From contig OV884015.1 of the NCBI GenBank assembly GCA_930367205.1, forward strand, positions 32,665,288 through 32,729,287: 64,000 nucleotides of DNA. The letters are read 5' to 3'. The stretch's first letter is position 1. Every line of letters starts with the position of its first letter. Below, one piece after another: positions 48,650 to 61,455 of this stretch. This DNA is from Acanthosoma haemorrhoidale. Its lineage: Eukaryota > Arthropoda > Insecta > Hemiptera > Acanthosomatidae. Under the pieces are notes generated by a model. The model searched no databases. It saw nothing but the letters and a program-made list of their open reading frames with translations, and had not been told where the DNA came from. The position numbers and the translations under genes are program-made.

Positions 48650-50950
48650 AAACCCTTCATAAACGTTGTCCATAAATAAACTTGATAAAAGATTAACATT
48701 TCTTCCTTCACCAATCCAAAAGCTAATTTAACAAACGATTCAAGTCACCAACATGCCCCCAGCTAGCTATGAACTAAAATTGTATTATTACCTGCTACTT
48801 CACACTCTTACGATGACATATTGATTGTAATTTCATACGGGGCAAGCCTGAAGTTTCCTACTCTCGCGAAGCGGATTCTTACCATAACCAATATCCCTTC
48901 AAGTGTTGCGATTGATCCAAAGTCAATATTATTTACCCCGAGTGGAGGTTATATATATACTTTTAACCCCTCCTTCTTTAGGTTATAAAGAAACCTGAAT
49001 CAGTATTCCTCCCTGCTTTTACCACAGCCCTTTATGGTATCCCCCCCCCCCAGAGCGATTATTATAATAGAGGTTCTCGTTGATGTTTGCACAAGTCTTG
49101 GGTCGGTCTAATCCCCCAAGCTTAGGGCCTGTCCTCTCAATTCCAACTTATCAATAATTCAATAACTTTTATCATATCGGGGGGGGGAGCATTCCCTGTT
49201 TTTATATCTCTTTGAATTCACCTCAGTACTTATATCTGTTATGTTTCTGAAAGGAATCCTTTTTTTTATCCGTGTTTTGTTGATTATATTTCAAATCTGT
49301 ACATATAGAAAACAAGCGCCTGACGATGAAGGAAGCTTTCTGCCGAAAGCGCTCACCAATTAAAGGAAAAATAGAACGAAGAGAAAATAAATAAGAAGAA
49401 CAATTTTGAAAAAATAAAGTTATATGTCTTTTACGCACTTCACCAAAGTCGTAATTAATAGCACGTATTATTTGACATGATGTTGACATCAAACATTATA
49501 AGTTGGGGGACTAGGTGGTAAACCTAGCGCAAAGCGTCGTTCAAATGGAATCTAAAAGTTTTCCAAAAATCGCCTGTAATACTTATGGTTCGGTTTTACA
49601 TTGAGTTCTTAAAGGAATAACAACAATTCGGTTCAAGAACTGAAAACTATATTAGATGTTAAAACTTTAGTTAGATCACTGTAGTGTCATTTTATAGTAT
49701 CAATTTATCGCTGACAGGGGCTTATTTCATCCAAATAGCTCATGTGCCAAGAAGGTGGCATGTTATCGTTTTTATTTTCTCATTTCTTTTAAAGTGTTAG
49801 TCTGTCCGGTAGTCTACAATAAAACTGCAAGTGGTATATATTGCCTGTTCAGTTAACGTCCATCGTTCACAGCCTCCATTCTCGTTCGAAAAGGAACCCA
49901 TTTGAAATACTCACTTCGTAAAAAATTCTAATGGCGATTTTTTATTATAGTCCGTTTAAGCCCCAAATAATATTACATATTGGTCGGATCCACAAATTAT
50001 TTTAAGATAAACCACTAAAAATAATAAATAGAACTACCATGTAACACCTCGTGTACTGCGAAAAGAAAAAAACATGTTAAACGCTAAGTTACTTAAAGTT
50101 TTAATCATACTCTTTTGTGTGATTATGATTTGAGATTACGAATCACATACACTTTTGTGTGATTATTATCGCGCTATTGAATTTGATTCCCAACCGGACA
50201 TGACGTCAGTTTTTATCATTTTGTGCAACTCAAATAGGCCCACAAGTAAAATGACTAGGACAGATAATGACTTCTAATAATGATAAACAACTGTGTAAGC
50301 TATTAATATAATATATAAAATCTGCCCCGTATGTGATCCAGCGGCATTGTCTCGCTCCAGACTTTAAGAACATACAAAAGACAAACACCGTCATGTTTGA
50401 TTCACAAAGCAGACAAGGAGGCTCAAACATACGGCAGAAGCGGCACTAAGTGGAAAATATTGAACAAAGTGTAATTCAAAAGTGTGAGCACGAGCACTTT
50501 GAGTCAAGAGTCAGCCAATAACATTACTGTGGATTTTTGGACAGTTTCAGCATCGAAAATTATATTTCTGTTGCTCAATAACAAATGTAAAATTATAAAT
50601 GTATGGTTACAAGCTAGAAGCTCAAAGGTGACTGCGAACCCTGAGGAAACAACTGCCTTATGCCTAAGGGCTATTTATCTGTGCAGAAAAGGGTAGGGGT
50701 ACCAGGGAAGGGCGCTAATACTAGAGATAAGAGCGCAGATGGAAAAGGTCGTGGGAACCAATTATTTAGAATAGAGGTCTGGGAAGGGTAGATAAGTTAC
50801 TAATAGGATAAGATAATTATAATAGGGCTGATAATTATAAGTTATGCGACACAGTTCTCGGGATGTTACTGATAAACATACCAATTGCTAAGATAAGAAT
50901 ACATATGTGACATTATTGACGATGATAAAGTTGTGTGATTTTGATCAGTC
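48650..50950. other. No recognised gene
   Basis: AT-rich DNA with several C or G runs (49029-49041, 49180-49187). The frames here are short and domain-free. Confidence 0.5.
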
Positions 50951-50956
50951 TAGATC

Positions 50957-52250
50957 TTTTTTTTTTTCCTAGCTTTCTAATTATAAGATTAAGGATGAAG
51001 GGAAAATAAAGGGATATTTGGGTTGAGCGGATCCTTGTACTAGGAGTACCTGCTTGAAGGTGGTGTCAGGGAATTAAGGAGTGTGGGAAGCCTCGGTAGA
51101 GGTTGATTGTTGTGGTACAGTGGTGAGAGTCCACTGGTGGCTGGGCCCTCTTGGTATGTAGTGCAGTCTTATTTAGTCGGATAGCAGTGTTGGGTGCCCG
51201 TTAGAGGCTTGTTGTTGGTGGGACAAGCGCCGTGATGTCCACCATTTGGTCTGCTTTACCAGATCTTGAGAGTTGCCATCTTGCCGGTAGTGGTGGGGGT
51301 GTCATGTCTTGGAATAGAGGGTTTTGGCTATGTTTCATCGAGTCAAAGAACTTTATGTGTCTTCTTTGGATGGCTTCGGTGATGGTGGGACTTCGAACTT
51401 TTCGTGGATGTCGGGAGCCTTCATATCACGAAAAGGGGTATGCCATAGTGCCGTTCGCAGGATGTTGTTCTGGAAGCTCTGGAGTTGAGTTATTGTGCTA
51501 GTGTGTAGGAATCGGAAGAGTGGTGTCCCAAACAGTAGAGCTGGCCTCAGGACGCTCTTATATATTAACAGTTTCAGCCGAAGGGATATAGCCGGGCTTG
51601 TGATGAGATGCTGGTGAGATTAGTAAGTCCTACGTACTCTTTTCAACTTCTTCTGCACGTGTGTGTAGAACGTCATGTGTCCCGGCTATGTTGAAGCTGG
51701 TTGGACGCTTCCGTTTCCCATGCTGGAAGGAGAAGACGATCCCTTGAGTTTTGGCTGGGTTCACCTGAATATGGACAGCTCGTAGCCTGTCGGTGATTAA
51801 CGGACTGGCACCCTCTGCAGCCTTTAGAGCTTTCGCTGGGTTGAGGCTGGTGCTGTAGACCCCTATATCGTCCGCATACGCCGCTACCTCACAATTGGAG
51901 TATGATGCTCCTACTATGTGCGCGGTGTAGATGTTGAAGAGTAGGGGTCCCAGCACCGACCCTTGGGGAACTCCGACCACGAAATCTCTTCTGGTGGTTG
52001 ATATGGCTCCTATTCGCACAGAAAAAGTTCTGTCTGCTAGATAGGAAGTCATGATGTTCTGGAGTTGCGCCGGAAATTCGTGCTCGTTCAGGCGTCTCAG
52101 GAGTGTACGATGATCTACAGAGTCGAATGCTTTCGTACAGTCAAGGGAGATCATCGCAGTGACCCTGTTGTTTCGCATGTTCGTTGTAAGGTGCTGCTGT
52201 AGTTTAACCAGATTGCTCTCCGAACTGAGTCCTTTACTGTAACTGGCAGT
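50957..52250 (-). mobile_element. LINE-C copy (Jockey-like), 5'-truncated
   Basis: A plus-strand T run (50957-50967), the A tail on the minus strand, marks the 3' end. RT sequence extends up to about 52250 on the minus strand. No target-site duplication could be found by eye, so the limits are approximate. LINE-C is related to LINE-A at protein level but clearly distinct in nucleotide sequence. Confidence 0.75.
51220..52245 (-). pseudogene. LINE-C reverse transcriptase fragment
   Basis: The main frame (52178-51630) holds MISLDCTKAFDSVDHRTLL, VGVPQGSVLGPLLFNIYTA and the catalytic AYADDIGVYST, followed by VHIQVNPAKTQGIVF of the thumb region. Beyond a frameshift near 51625, minus-strand codons continue the homology: SLRLKLLIYKSVLRPALLFG and LQSFQNNILRTALWHTPF, which parallel the LINE-A C terminus. 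N-terminal RT blocks, endonuclease and ORF1 are missing. A frame on the plus strand at 51232-51501 is a shadow. Inactive. Confidence 0.85.
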
Positions 52251-52254
52251 GGAA

Positions 52255-55200
52255 GCTAAAATTAACGGGAATTAATAATTAGAAAGAATCAGAAAAAAAA
52301 ATTAGATTTTTGATTAAAGTAAATAAACAACGGAACTATGCCTTGTACCAAATAAGAGTACGGTAAATGTTATAATAAAAATTCTTATCACTTTGAGGTT
52401 GGAGGAAAAGAAAGAGAGAAGACCCATTGTATATTAAGCAGAGCGAGTGACAGGATTGTAAATCAGTGACAAAACATTTATTAGTCGTTCTGGTATGTTG
52501 TAAGTCGTAATTTAACCCGATTTTTATAAGAGGCGATCCATATAATAAATAATAAGGATTCCCACATCTGTTATCAGGATATATATGTAGATTAAGGTAC
52601 GTGGTGATTACTCGTATTTTGCGGAATTTCAGCCTCAATCCGTCCTATGGTGTTCATACAGAAGACAATTCAACTTTTTCCCGCCAGTTTTTATTAATCA
52701 ATCAAGTTGCCCCCAATTTTTAGAGATACCCAGGGGACCAATGAAATTTAAATTATTCAAACGAATTGAATTAGTGAATTATTTCCATACGGCAATATCG
52801 GTTTGATTGCAACCCTGTTTATGGGCTATGCGTCAGAGCGCGTGTTACTTTAAGAATACTGCAAATAATCAGAATATTGCAGAAAGGAGGATTTTTACGA
52901 AAAGAGGATCTATGTAGATTTATATTTGGAATTAGTACAAACTTAAAAACAAATGGATTTTTTTTTTATAAGTTTAATTATAAAAACATCTTATGTTACC
53001 GAATATAAGGCGCTCCTTTTTCCGAGAAGAAAAAGCTCCTTTGAGAAAATGACCACTTTTTTCAGGTTTAATTTGTTTGACTTAAATCCTTTTATTGTAT
53101 TAAAAAGAAAAAACCTAATTGCATGTTTCCAGGCTTTATAGAACATACATTAAATATTTCAGATAGACCACTATCACAGAACAGAGATAGATGATATTCT
53201 ACTTGTGCGAAAGTTGAGCCTAACCCTTAGGGATTGGCAATTTGCTAAAGGCCCAGTGTAAACCGTGCGAGGCCCCCATAGGCTGCCGAGTGTTAGATAA
53301 AGGTGCAAGAGCGGCACTCCACACTGCACAATCAGCCTTTAGCGGAATCTGGAAGCCAGGCGCTAATATTTGAACAGAACCTTGTCCGGAATTAAAGCCA
53401 ATTTGCGCTGTGATATTCGCAGGAGTTAATTAATATCAGTTATGTGTGGTTAGAAGAGATATACACACGCAGGCATTATCTTAGCTTGCAGGAGCTAAAC
53501 AATGTTCGGTGAACACAGTCTTGCTAGCTAGTTAGTTAGTAGTATCTTAGTATTAGTATCAGTTCTGTTCCGTACATCGCCCATATGAGCTATACATAAT
53601 TGTATGTACTACAATCTGGATTGCTCCAGCATAGTATGAATGAATAAAAAATAACTTTATTCTGAGAATATGTACCTTTAGTTAATTAAGCCGCAATAAG
53701 AAATAAATCTTAAAGCTATCTACCAATAAAGTGACCCACAGATACTTGAAAGAAGAAATTCTGTAAGAGCTATTTCAAGTTGGTCTGCTTAGAATCTGCC
53801 GGGAGCTATATAGCACTTTAACAGCGGTAATTAGAGCTATTATTCTTTCTAAGTGCCCTATCAAGACCCCGGGCCACCAAGTTTGAGGTTGTGAACTTCA
53901 GTGCTTCTCTTCACTGTAGCCAGCAAACACAAAGATCTAGCTAAACATTGTATACAAGTGATGTCAATTTACACCTTTTTGCTTGCCGTCCGTGTATGCA
54001 TGCGATTCGAAACTGATCTCGGAAATGATAAAACCGATAAAACAATCTGAATTACAACTTTTAATAGAAAATCGAGTTTATCTCGAATTTCTCAATTCTA
54101 ACAATGTTTGTTTGCTAAAGTATCTCATCATTGTGTTGAAATAGCCAGTATTACAGTCTCAGTTCTCTACAAAAACGATTTCGTTAGAAATTTAGTTTTC
54201 TCTAATAAATAAGTAAAAAGGTTTTAAACTGCACATTATATGAGGTGTTTTCCTGTATAAAATCCAAGCTCTGGTGATAACTTTAGGGAAAAAAAATAGA
54301 TACAAGTTTTACCCAGTACTGTTTATTTTTTTGTGAATATTACATTAAAATGTTCACATTTTCTTACAATTTAAATTTATCAAAGAGTGTTACTAATGTG
54401 CACCGTGGATTCATGGATCGTAGCCTTATACCCTTGGGACTATCTGTTTGAGGCAGGATGTGGTCTATCTTGTAGGTCAGGAAGGGCATCCTCCCAAAGC
54501 CGGCTGCCCTTTTAGAATATTCATAGCCCTCCGAACCCCGGGTGGGGCAGGCTAAGTCCGCACTCGGGCTGGCTTGAGTCTAGAAAATAGGGCGACTTTT
54601 GCCTCCCGTGCAGTATTTTACATTATTTTTTTAACTCATCTTCTTCGGATGAACAAGACATGAGAGCTAACCTGTACTTAATAAAAGGCGTTTTTTTAAC
54701 CTTTAAAGTTAACAGCCGAATGTAAAAATGTTTAAAAGCTTGAGTGGTTATCTGTTCAGTAGTAACATTTTTTATTATATTTGCGGGGGTGTGGGGTAGC
54801 GTTCGTAGCGGTTAACCAGTAATAGTTCTCACCGGAGCTGAAAAAAACAAGTACCATTGTACTGTACATATGAGACATGAATCCTGTTCAAATATTCCTA
54901 ATTTTTCCAATAGGTAACTATCACGTTTGTGACCTAATTGATATGAAATCATAAAGGTTTTATTTGTCCAAATTTATCAAATTCTAATGCTATCGGTCGT
55001 TAAAATAACGTTCTGCATCGTATTGATTATCTAGTGGGGGGGGGATCTAAACGACCCATCAGTAATATTATGCCACAAGTGTTGGGACTTTAGTACACTG
55101 CATATTGTAGGCTTTTTTTGTATCTACTTTCCTGCATATAAACTGACTTTCTTCGCATAAGTCAAAATTTTGGATTTGGTCGTTGACCAAACTCTTATCG

Positions 55201-55740
55201 TGAAAAGATAAGATTTCCGAAACCAACCCCCTATTTGAATATATTTCTTCCCTCAAACTGCTAAATTGGTTCCGAGTTATACATTACATACGAGCCAACT
55301 CCAGCATACCTCTCCTGTCTTTCGTTTTGACTACAGTTGTATGGTCGTGTTGTGGTGACGGAAATTTACCTATTGTTGTTTTGTGTTATTATTATTAAGG
55401 ATATTGTTTATTGTCCTTGCTAATTCCCTTAAACGAGTTTCTATTGGAAATTGAAATTAGTATAGTTAATTTTTAAGATAAGTTGGCAATAGTAGATACG
55501 TTTTTTTCTTTTTTAAGTTGATACCACTTCCAAAGTTGATATTCTGGATTTTTCTCAAAAATTTTTATCATCCCTGTGCGTATTTTTTTTTACTACTTAA
55601 TGTTTTTTTCAGGTTCCGCATTATGTTTGTTGCCACATTTTAAGAGTTGCTTGCCATTTTTCTTTAAATACTGACTTGGACGATTCCGGCACGAAATAAT
55701 TTTTGTTTCTCTTTATTCTGGAAAAGAAAGTAAAAGGAAA
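52255..55740. other. No recognised gene
   Basis: AT-rich with two GC-richer islands at about 53200-53420 and 54400-54640. Neither has an open frame, so they may be old repeats. Nothing else identified. Confidence 0.45.
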
Positions 55741-55741
55741 A

Positions 55742-56338
55742 ACAATTGGTTTTTGAGCAAAATATCTGGAGATGGCATTTTGGACATCATCCAAATTTTG
55801 AAATTTGTTGCCACTTAGAAAATTTAGCGATCGGAATAAATGGAAATCCGATAGGTAGGTATGGTGGTTGAGGCAATACCTCCCACCTCAATTCATTAAT
55901 TTTTTCCAGGGTTCTTGCGAAAAAAATAGGCTCAGTGGGGTCTTGCATTATCTTGTTGCAGTATAACGCCTTTTTTATTGACAATCGCTGGGCAATTTTC
56001 AATTAAAGATTAATTTACTCGATCCAATTGTTTACTGTAAAGATCTGCATTCACAGTTTTTCCAGGTATCAGCGATGAACGACCCCGCGAATACTCCACC
56101 AAACACACAAAAGCGCCTTTTTGGAGTGTAAACCTGGCTTAGATCTACTTCGTGCCGATTCATGCGGCGAGAGATTTTTGGATTATCATAGAGGACCCAT
56201 TTTTTATCTCCTGCCTCACCCACCATACTCGCCCGATATTGCGCCATCCGATTTCCATTAATTCTGATCGCTAAAAATTTGAAAATTCGGGTAATGTCCA
56301 AAATGCCTTCTCCAGATATTTTGTTCAAAAAGCAATTG
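55742..56338 (-). mobile_element. Mariner fragment between inverted arms of about 100 bp
   Basis: The left arm (55742-55851) and right arm (about 56242-56338) are inverted copies of the same sequence with roughly 80% match by eye and a gap of about 15 bp. Both share AAAATATCTGGAGA and GGCATTTTGGACAT. Between them is mariner transposase sequence. The right arm belongs in order with the transposase reading. The left arm is joined on immediately after PPQPPYLP-like sequence, where the third catalytic Asp region would follow. This looks like a rearranged copy, not a normal mariner with short terminal inverted repeats. Confidence 0.7.
55787..56328 (-). pseudogene. mariner-type transposase pseudogene
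   Basis: Minus-strand frames 56328-56032 and 56002-55787 hold GDKKWVLYDNPK, which carries the first catalytic Asp motif of mariner transposases. YTPKRRFCVFGG follows, then YCNKIMQDPTEPIF (in place of the usual D-N-A-R-P-H block) and LEKINELRWEVLPQPPY. The N-terminal helix-turn-helix DNA-binding domain and the third catalytic residue are absent, and a frameshift separates the halves. It cannot be active. Usual mariner transposases have about 340 residues; about 170 codons remain. Confidence 0.75.
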
Positions 56339-56339
56339 A

Positions 56340-58289
56340 TTTTGATCGATCATGATTACATCATTGATCAAAAACAAAAACTTGTTAAAAAATTATCTGT
56401 TTGAATTTAATGTAAAAAAAAACGACATTACTTTCCGGTCCCCCTAATAGTTGCCGGTTTTGCAATTTTTTTTCTACAACCTTTCTACTAATAATTAGAG
56501 CAGTTGTATTCAAATGCCGTGGAGCTCGATTTTAAATAGAGTATTCGTCCTTTGGACATTGATTTTATTTCACATGTTTATGACTCCTACCCTTCTTCAT
56601 TGAAACTCCAGGACAACATTTATTAATATTATTATGTTATTCCCAAATATTCCATGTAACATAATCCTCCTAACCTTGTTTTATATCTAGATTTCCTAGC
56701 GGCGAGGTTCCTTGTCTCCATTCGAACAAACAATTGATAATTCATTGTAATGGAGTTCACATTCGGAATGAGCTGGGAATATTCAGTTACGTAAACTTTA
56801 TCAGTCGAGGTTTAGGCTATGATTATTTAATGGTCCTGATTTTTGAAACTATGCTAGAAGTCCCAAAAGTATTTAATTTCAATTATCTTTTTGAAAACTC
56901 TCTTAATTATCAGCTCTTTGTAATTATTTTATTTGCTTGCATTAATTTTATCCATTCGCTGTTTTAATACATCTCAGCACCTTTTTACGCTCTGTTTTCC
57001 CCTATTTATTTATTTATCCCCGGTTTTAATTGTTAATCAATGTCATTCACATCTATGTTTTTTTTTCTTTTCTATGATGTCTGTTCATATTATCTATAAG
57101 GTTAAATTTATGTTTAAATTTATTTTCATTTAGAGATGCATTGTATCTATTTTGTTACATCTAGGGGGAAATGTCCCAGGATAAAATGTGTTGTTTTTTT
57201 TCGTATTTTGTGGGGAGTTATCATCTGGACTAACTTTGTTTTTATATTTTGTATGTAATTTCCACCGTACATTCCATATTCTGGCTATAAAAGTGTGGCA
57301 GCTTGTAGATTAAAAGCCCCCTACCTGCTCAGAGTTAGCTAAACACCTAACGGGCAGTGGTAAAAAATAATTACCCGTAAGATTGTTGAGTTCTTACTCT
57401 AATGAAGGGCGGAGCAGAGATGCAGCAAGCCTTGTGCTGTGTGGTCCACGAACACAGACGCGGGGAACACAAACATCACCATATAATTACAACAGCTCCT
57501 ACCTATTCGACCCCATTGCTCCGAGACCCGCACAGTTATTGTGTAAATACACTTTCAACCAAGCGTAAATACAACGAAACTTGCATAATAAATACAGCAC
57601 CCTACTTCCAAATACCAACATATGTATTATATATAGGACCTGACGCATTATTATTTGTAAATGCGCATTATATGATTTGGCTCTGTTTATTTTTGCTGTT
57701 CGGATATCCAAAGAACCAGTTCAAAATGATGCAAATTTAAACACCACTTAGTGTAACCCACGAATTATTTAATTTATTATTAATAATTTGCTGTTTAAAC
57801 AAGAGAGATGACATTGATATTGGGATTTCATTTAAAGACAGAAAAAAACTGACAAATTTTAGCTTTCTACTACTAAAAAAAAAAAAAATTCTATAATATC
57901 TTAGGATTGGCATGAATGGTCTGGGCATTGTTCGTTACAGAACAATAATAGCTTATGACAGTAATTTTAAAAAAATATATAATATATACATAAAGAACAA
58001 TCTTTATTCCATGACAAAGTCCTCTATGCATAATACTGATGTACAGATTAAAAAAATAAATTTTGACAATCTTTCAACATGCAAATACTATTACCATAGT
58101 TTTGAGATTGACATACAAAACAGGAGTGAATTAAAAATTCAAAAGATGCCTTTTTGTTTCGTTTAAATATATATTTATATATACTTTTTATTTTATTTAG
58201 TAGTGATATTACAATGTAATGCTTTGTTAAATTTTAACAGCTTTGATTGGTAGATAGGGTATAAATAAATAAATATGTCTGGTTCGCAG
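56340..58289. other. No recognised gene
   Basis: AT-rich DNA. Overlapping frames at 57383-57740 are partly repeat-free but show no domain or splice context I can support. Confidence 0.45.
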
Positions 58290-58379
58290 GCTGTGGTGAG
58301 AACTCTGATTGCCTTGATCATTGCAAGGCGGGTAAAGATGACTCTACTTGCGCCTGTGACAGTCTCGACGATGAAGGAG
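58290..58379 (+). CDS. EGF-like domain exon (N-terminal part of a repeat)
   Basis: A 90-bp exon candidate lies between the acceptor TCTGGTTCGCAG and the donor GTTAGT (58380). In phase 1 it encodes CGENSDCLDHCKAG, then KDDSTCACDSLDDEG. The spacing C-x5-C-x3-C-x8-C-x-C matches cysteines one to five of an EGF-like module, with the sixth expected in the next exon. The phase-1 entry fits the phase-1 exit of the exon at 34107-34186, and joining restores a Gly codon between them. That implies an intron of about 24.1 kb. The acceptor has a weak pyrimidine tract, so the call is moderate. Confidence 0.6.
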
Positions 58380-58380
58380 G

Positions 58381-61010
58381 TTAGTGTCTTATATAAATGT
58401 TATGTATGTAATGGAAGTTTTTATTAAAATGTATGTGTGTATTTGAGTGTCCCGCACGATTGTATGTACCATAAGTCATAATATGTAGTAGTACGACCCT
58501 AACAGCGAAATAGCCAATAAATCTTTTATACTAATTTATAGCAGAGTGGTGTATTAACCATTTCAAGACACATGTTTGATTCTATCCTACAACCCCTGTG
58601 ACGTAAAGTCAATATGTATTGATAATAAACTAGTTCAAATTCATTTTATTATTTACGTTATAATATATTTATAACTAGAAACTGCGTATAGTCGTATAGA
58701 GATAGATAAATATATTGCTCGAGGGTAAATGGCAGTGATTAAGGTAGCAGCGAAGTGGTACTACCAAATATTACGAGGTATCCAACACCGCGGTTAACTT
58801 AGAGGCGGTTCCCAATCCTTCAAGCATTAATATTAAATATGTTGTGAATGAAATGTATTCACAATCAATAAACGATATATAAATAAACTTATCCTAAATA
58901 AATAATTTAAAAAAACAAAATGTGGGACCATGAAATCTGCACTACTCGAATGAAAACTGTCCCTTATAATTCCTTGTGATAGGACATTCCACCAAGTCGT
59001 TGTACGCGTCAATACTTTACGTTTATGAAATATTTAAAGTGTTGGCATTGGCTTAGTTTAGGTATAGAAAGCCATTAAGCCGGGCCTGGGTGGGGTTCTC
59101 AAGTAAGAAACTCTATCAAAAAGGTTACGGGTTTGAAGATATGCCTGAACCTACTAGGATCAGAAAACACAAATGTGATTTTTTATCGGAGATTTCGACA
59201 TCATTAATCCGGTTGGCTATCGGTAATCCGACAGCACTGCGCCCACATATGTTTCGGATTATAGATATGAATATGTTGGAATATGTATGAATAAAGACAT
59301 GGAGAACTCTATGGTTGTTGTACTGGTATTGAATCAGCCCTAATTAGCTAGTCCCAATCCCCCTTACTTCTTTCTTCCTGTCAGATATTATTTAAGGGTC
59401 CTATTTTTCCTCCCGGGGTCCAGGTTCCTTTTTCCGTCCCTCCTATTCCTCCTTTCTCCTGGCCTCCTTCTGAGATTTTTAGACCATTAGACTGGCGAAA
59501 AGACCTTCTGTATTCTCTGCTTACAGCGCTATCCAATTTCTTTATCCGGAACAGCAATTTCTTTATAAGGTACGATGCCTCAACTTTGCTCCTGTTCATT
59601 TTAGTACTATTTGTGTCTAAAAATTGTACAAATGTTTTAAATATCAATAAAATGATTATACATGCCTTTAAAGTCAATCAGTTCAAGTCAATAATCATGG
59701 TAAGTAATTAACATTTTTCGTCTGTTGCTTTCAAACATGTTGCTCGGTTGAATGCGAGTACTGCGGCGAGATCGTCGAGTACTGGCCTGTGAATGTCAAA
59801 CGGCGTTTGACAGGCGACTCGGAAACATCAGCTCGAACCCTTGACGATGATGGCCTAGTCCGTCGAAAAAGTTCGTATATAAACCAATAAAACTGTGGAT
59901 CAGCAGAAGGTATTTTATTCCATAATAGCTATTTTTACGAGTTTGCTTTTGGTTTTTCTTAGCCACAGATTTCGGCTTGACATACATGCAGGAATAAATA
60001 CTTCTTTGACTTCAGCTAAGTTGAATTTTATGTAATTGGTTTGAAAAAGGAATGTTATTTGAGTAGTTTTATTGAAAGGAAGGCTGGATAAAAGTTTCAT
60101 TGTCAATCGATTAAATTAAAAGAGCTTAACTCCCATGAATACTTAATTTGTTTGAGTTTGAATTGATAATATTAAACTTGTCCGTGAAATCAAGCTGGAA
60201 AATGGAAATTGGCAATGGGACACAATGGAAAAAAAAATACACTCTAAAACAGAAATCTAAAAATAAATGTTTGAGTTAAAATTTCAGCATTTTTTTCATT
60301 TTACTGTCCTGCCTCAAATTGCAGAATGACTCTCTTAAAACTCGTGATCCGTACTTGATGCCGCAGACATGACCACCCCCGTCAAGCCGTTAGTATGCAA
60401 GGAGTCTCAGAATGAATGGACTATATTGAATATTCTACAAAGTTCCAGCTTATAAGTTAAGGTCACCCTGGCCATTATAAATTATATAAACGTGTGTCGC
60501 ATGTAGAGTCGCCAACATCAAATATTGCTAAGAGAAAGTAATTCATTTTTTTTTTTTATTAAATTTTGGAGTTGGGTCTAAAACATTTGTATGGGGAAAA
60601 CATTTTATGTTGGACTGAGTAATGAGTACCCACCCAAGGGCTATGGCAGTTTTATTTTAGTTCAAACCCTTTATTTAAAATTTTTTAAAAGTAAAAGCAT
60701 AGAGCGAGTTTCATCATTGAAATGGATTTGTTATATAAAGCGACAAAACCCTATAATTTAAATAACACAAAAAAAGTAGAAATGTGTTTAGAAAAAATGC
60801 TGTGAAAAGTTATCCAGAAAAAGTACTAACCTCTTACCTTAACATCAGAAGATTAAAGTAGGAAGTCCCCCTGCACTATATTGGGTTTTTCTTAAACATT
60901 TCAAATATGAATTTATCAACTTGTTTTCTGATTCTATCAATATAGTCCAATTTTTTTTTTAAGTTCTTATATGTATAAAACTAATTTATTTCAAACATTA
61001 ATATAGTTAC
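58381..61010. other. No recognised gene
   Basis: AT-rich DNA. A palindrome CAAACGGCGTTTG at about 59798-59810 and a box-B-like sequence nearby could be a degraded SINE. No exon was supported. Confidence 0.45.
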
Positions 61011-61455
61011 AGTGGCATTGGAAGCCCCTTGTGTACCCACTATTTCTCATTTGGTCTTGCACTATCGAGTAATTATCACCTTTGACAATTATAGGGCAAG
61101 ACGATGCTGCTACCGTCAGCAGTTCTCAGGGTATCGCCTCCACCTACCATCCTTTTTTTATAGCCGAGTCTTAATAGTCCACGAATCCAATTATTTTTCC
61201 TTTGCTGACATTATCGTTGCAATGTATAACGAGTAATAAAGCGCGGAGCCCAGGTTGGGTCGCGTAATTGAATACATGAATAATTAACGTAAACAATGAT
61301 ATGAGTATTATATGAACAAACACGGCCGAATAAGGGATTCAATACGTTGTTTTTAGGTCAACAATATTTGTTTTATGCCCAGGTTGAACGGCTCCTGGTG
61401 AAACAGCTTCAAACGCGGTTCTGATAAACGTGTCACCAACTGAGCAGAAACACCC

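Noticed and set aside
59760..59875. Possible tRNA-derived SINE with palindrome CAAACGGCGTTTG
   Set aside because: Box A is poor and no 3' tail or duplications were found.
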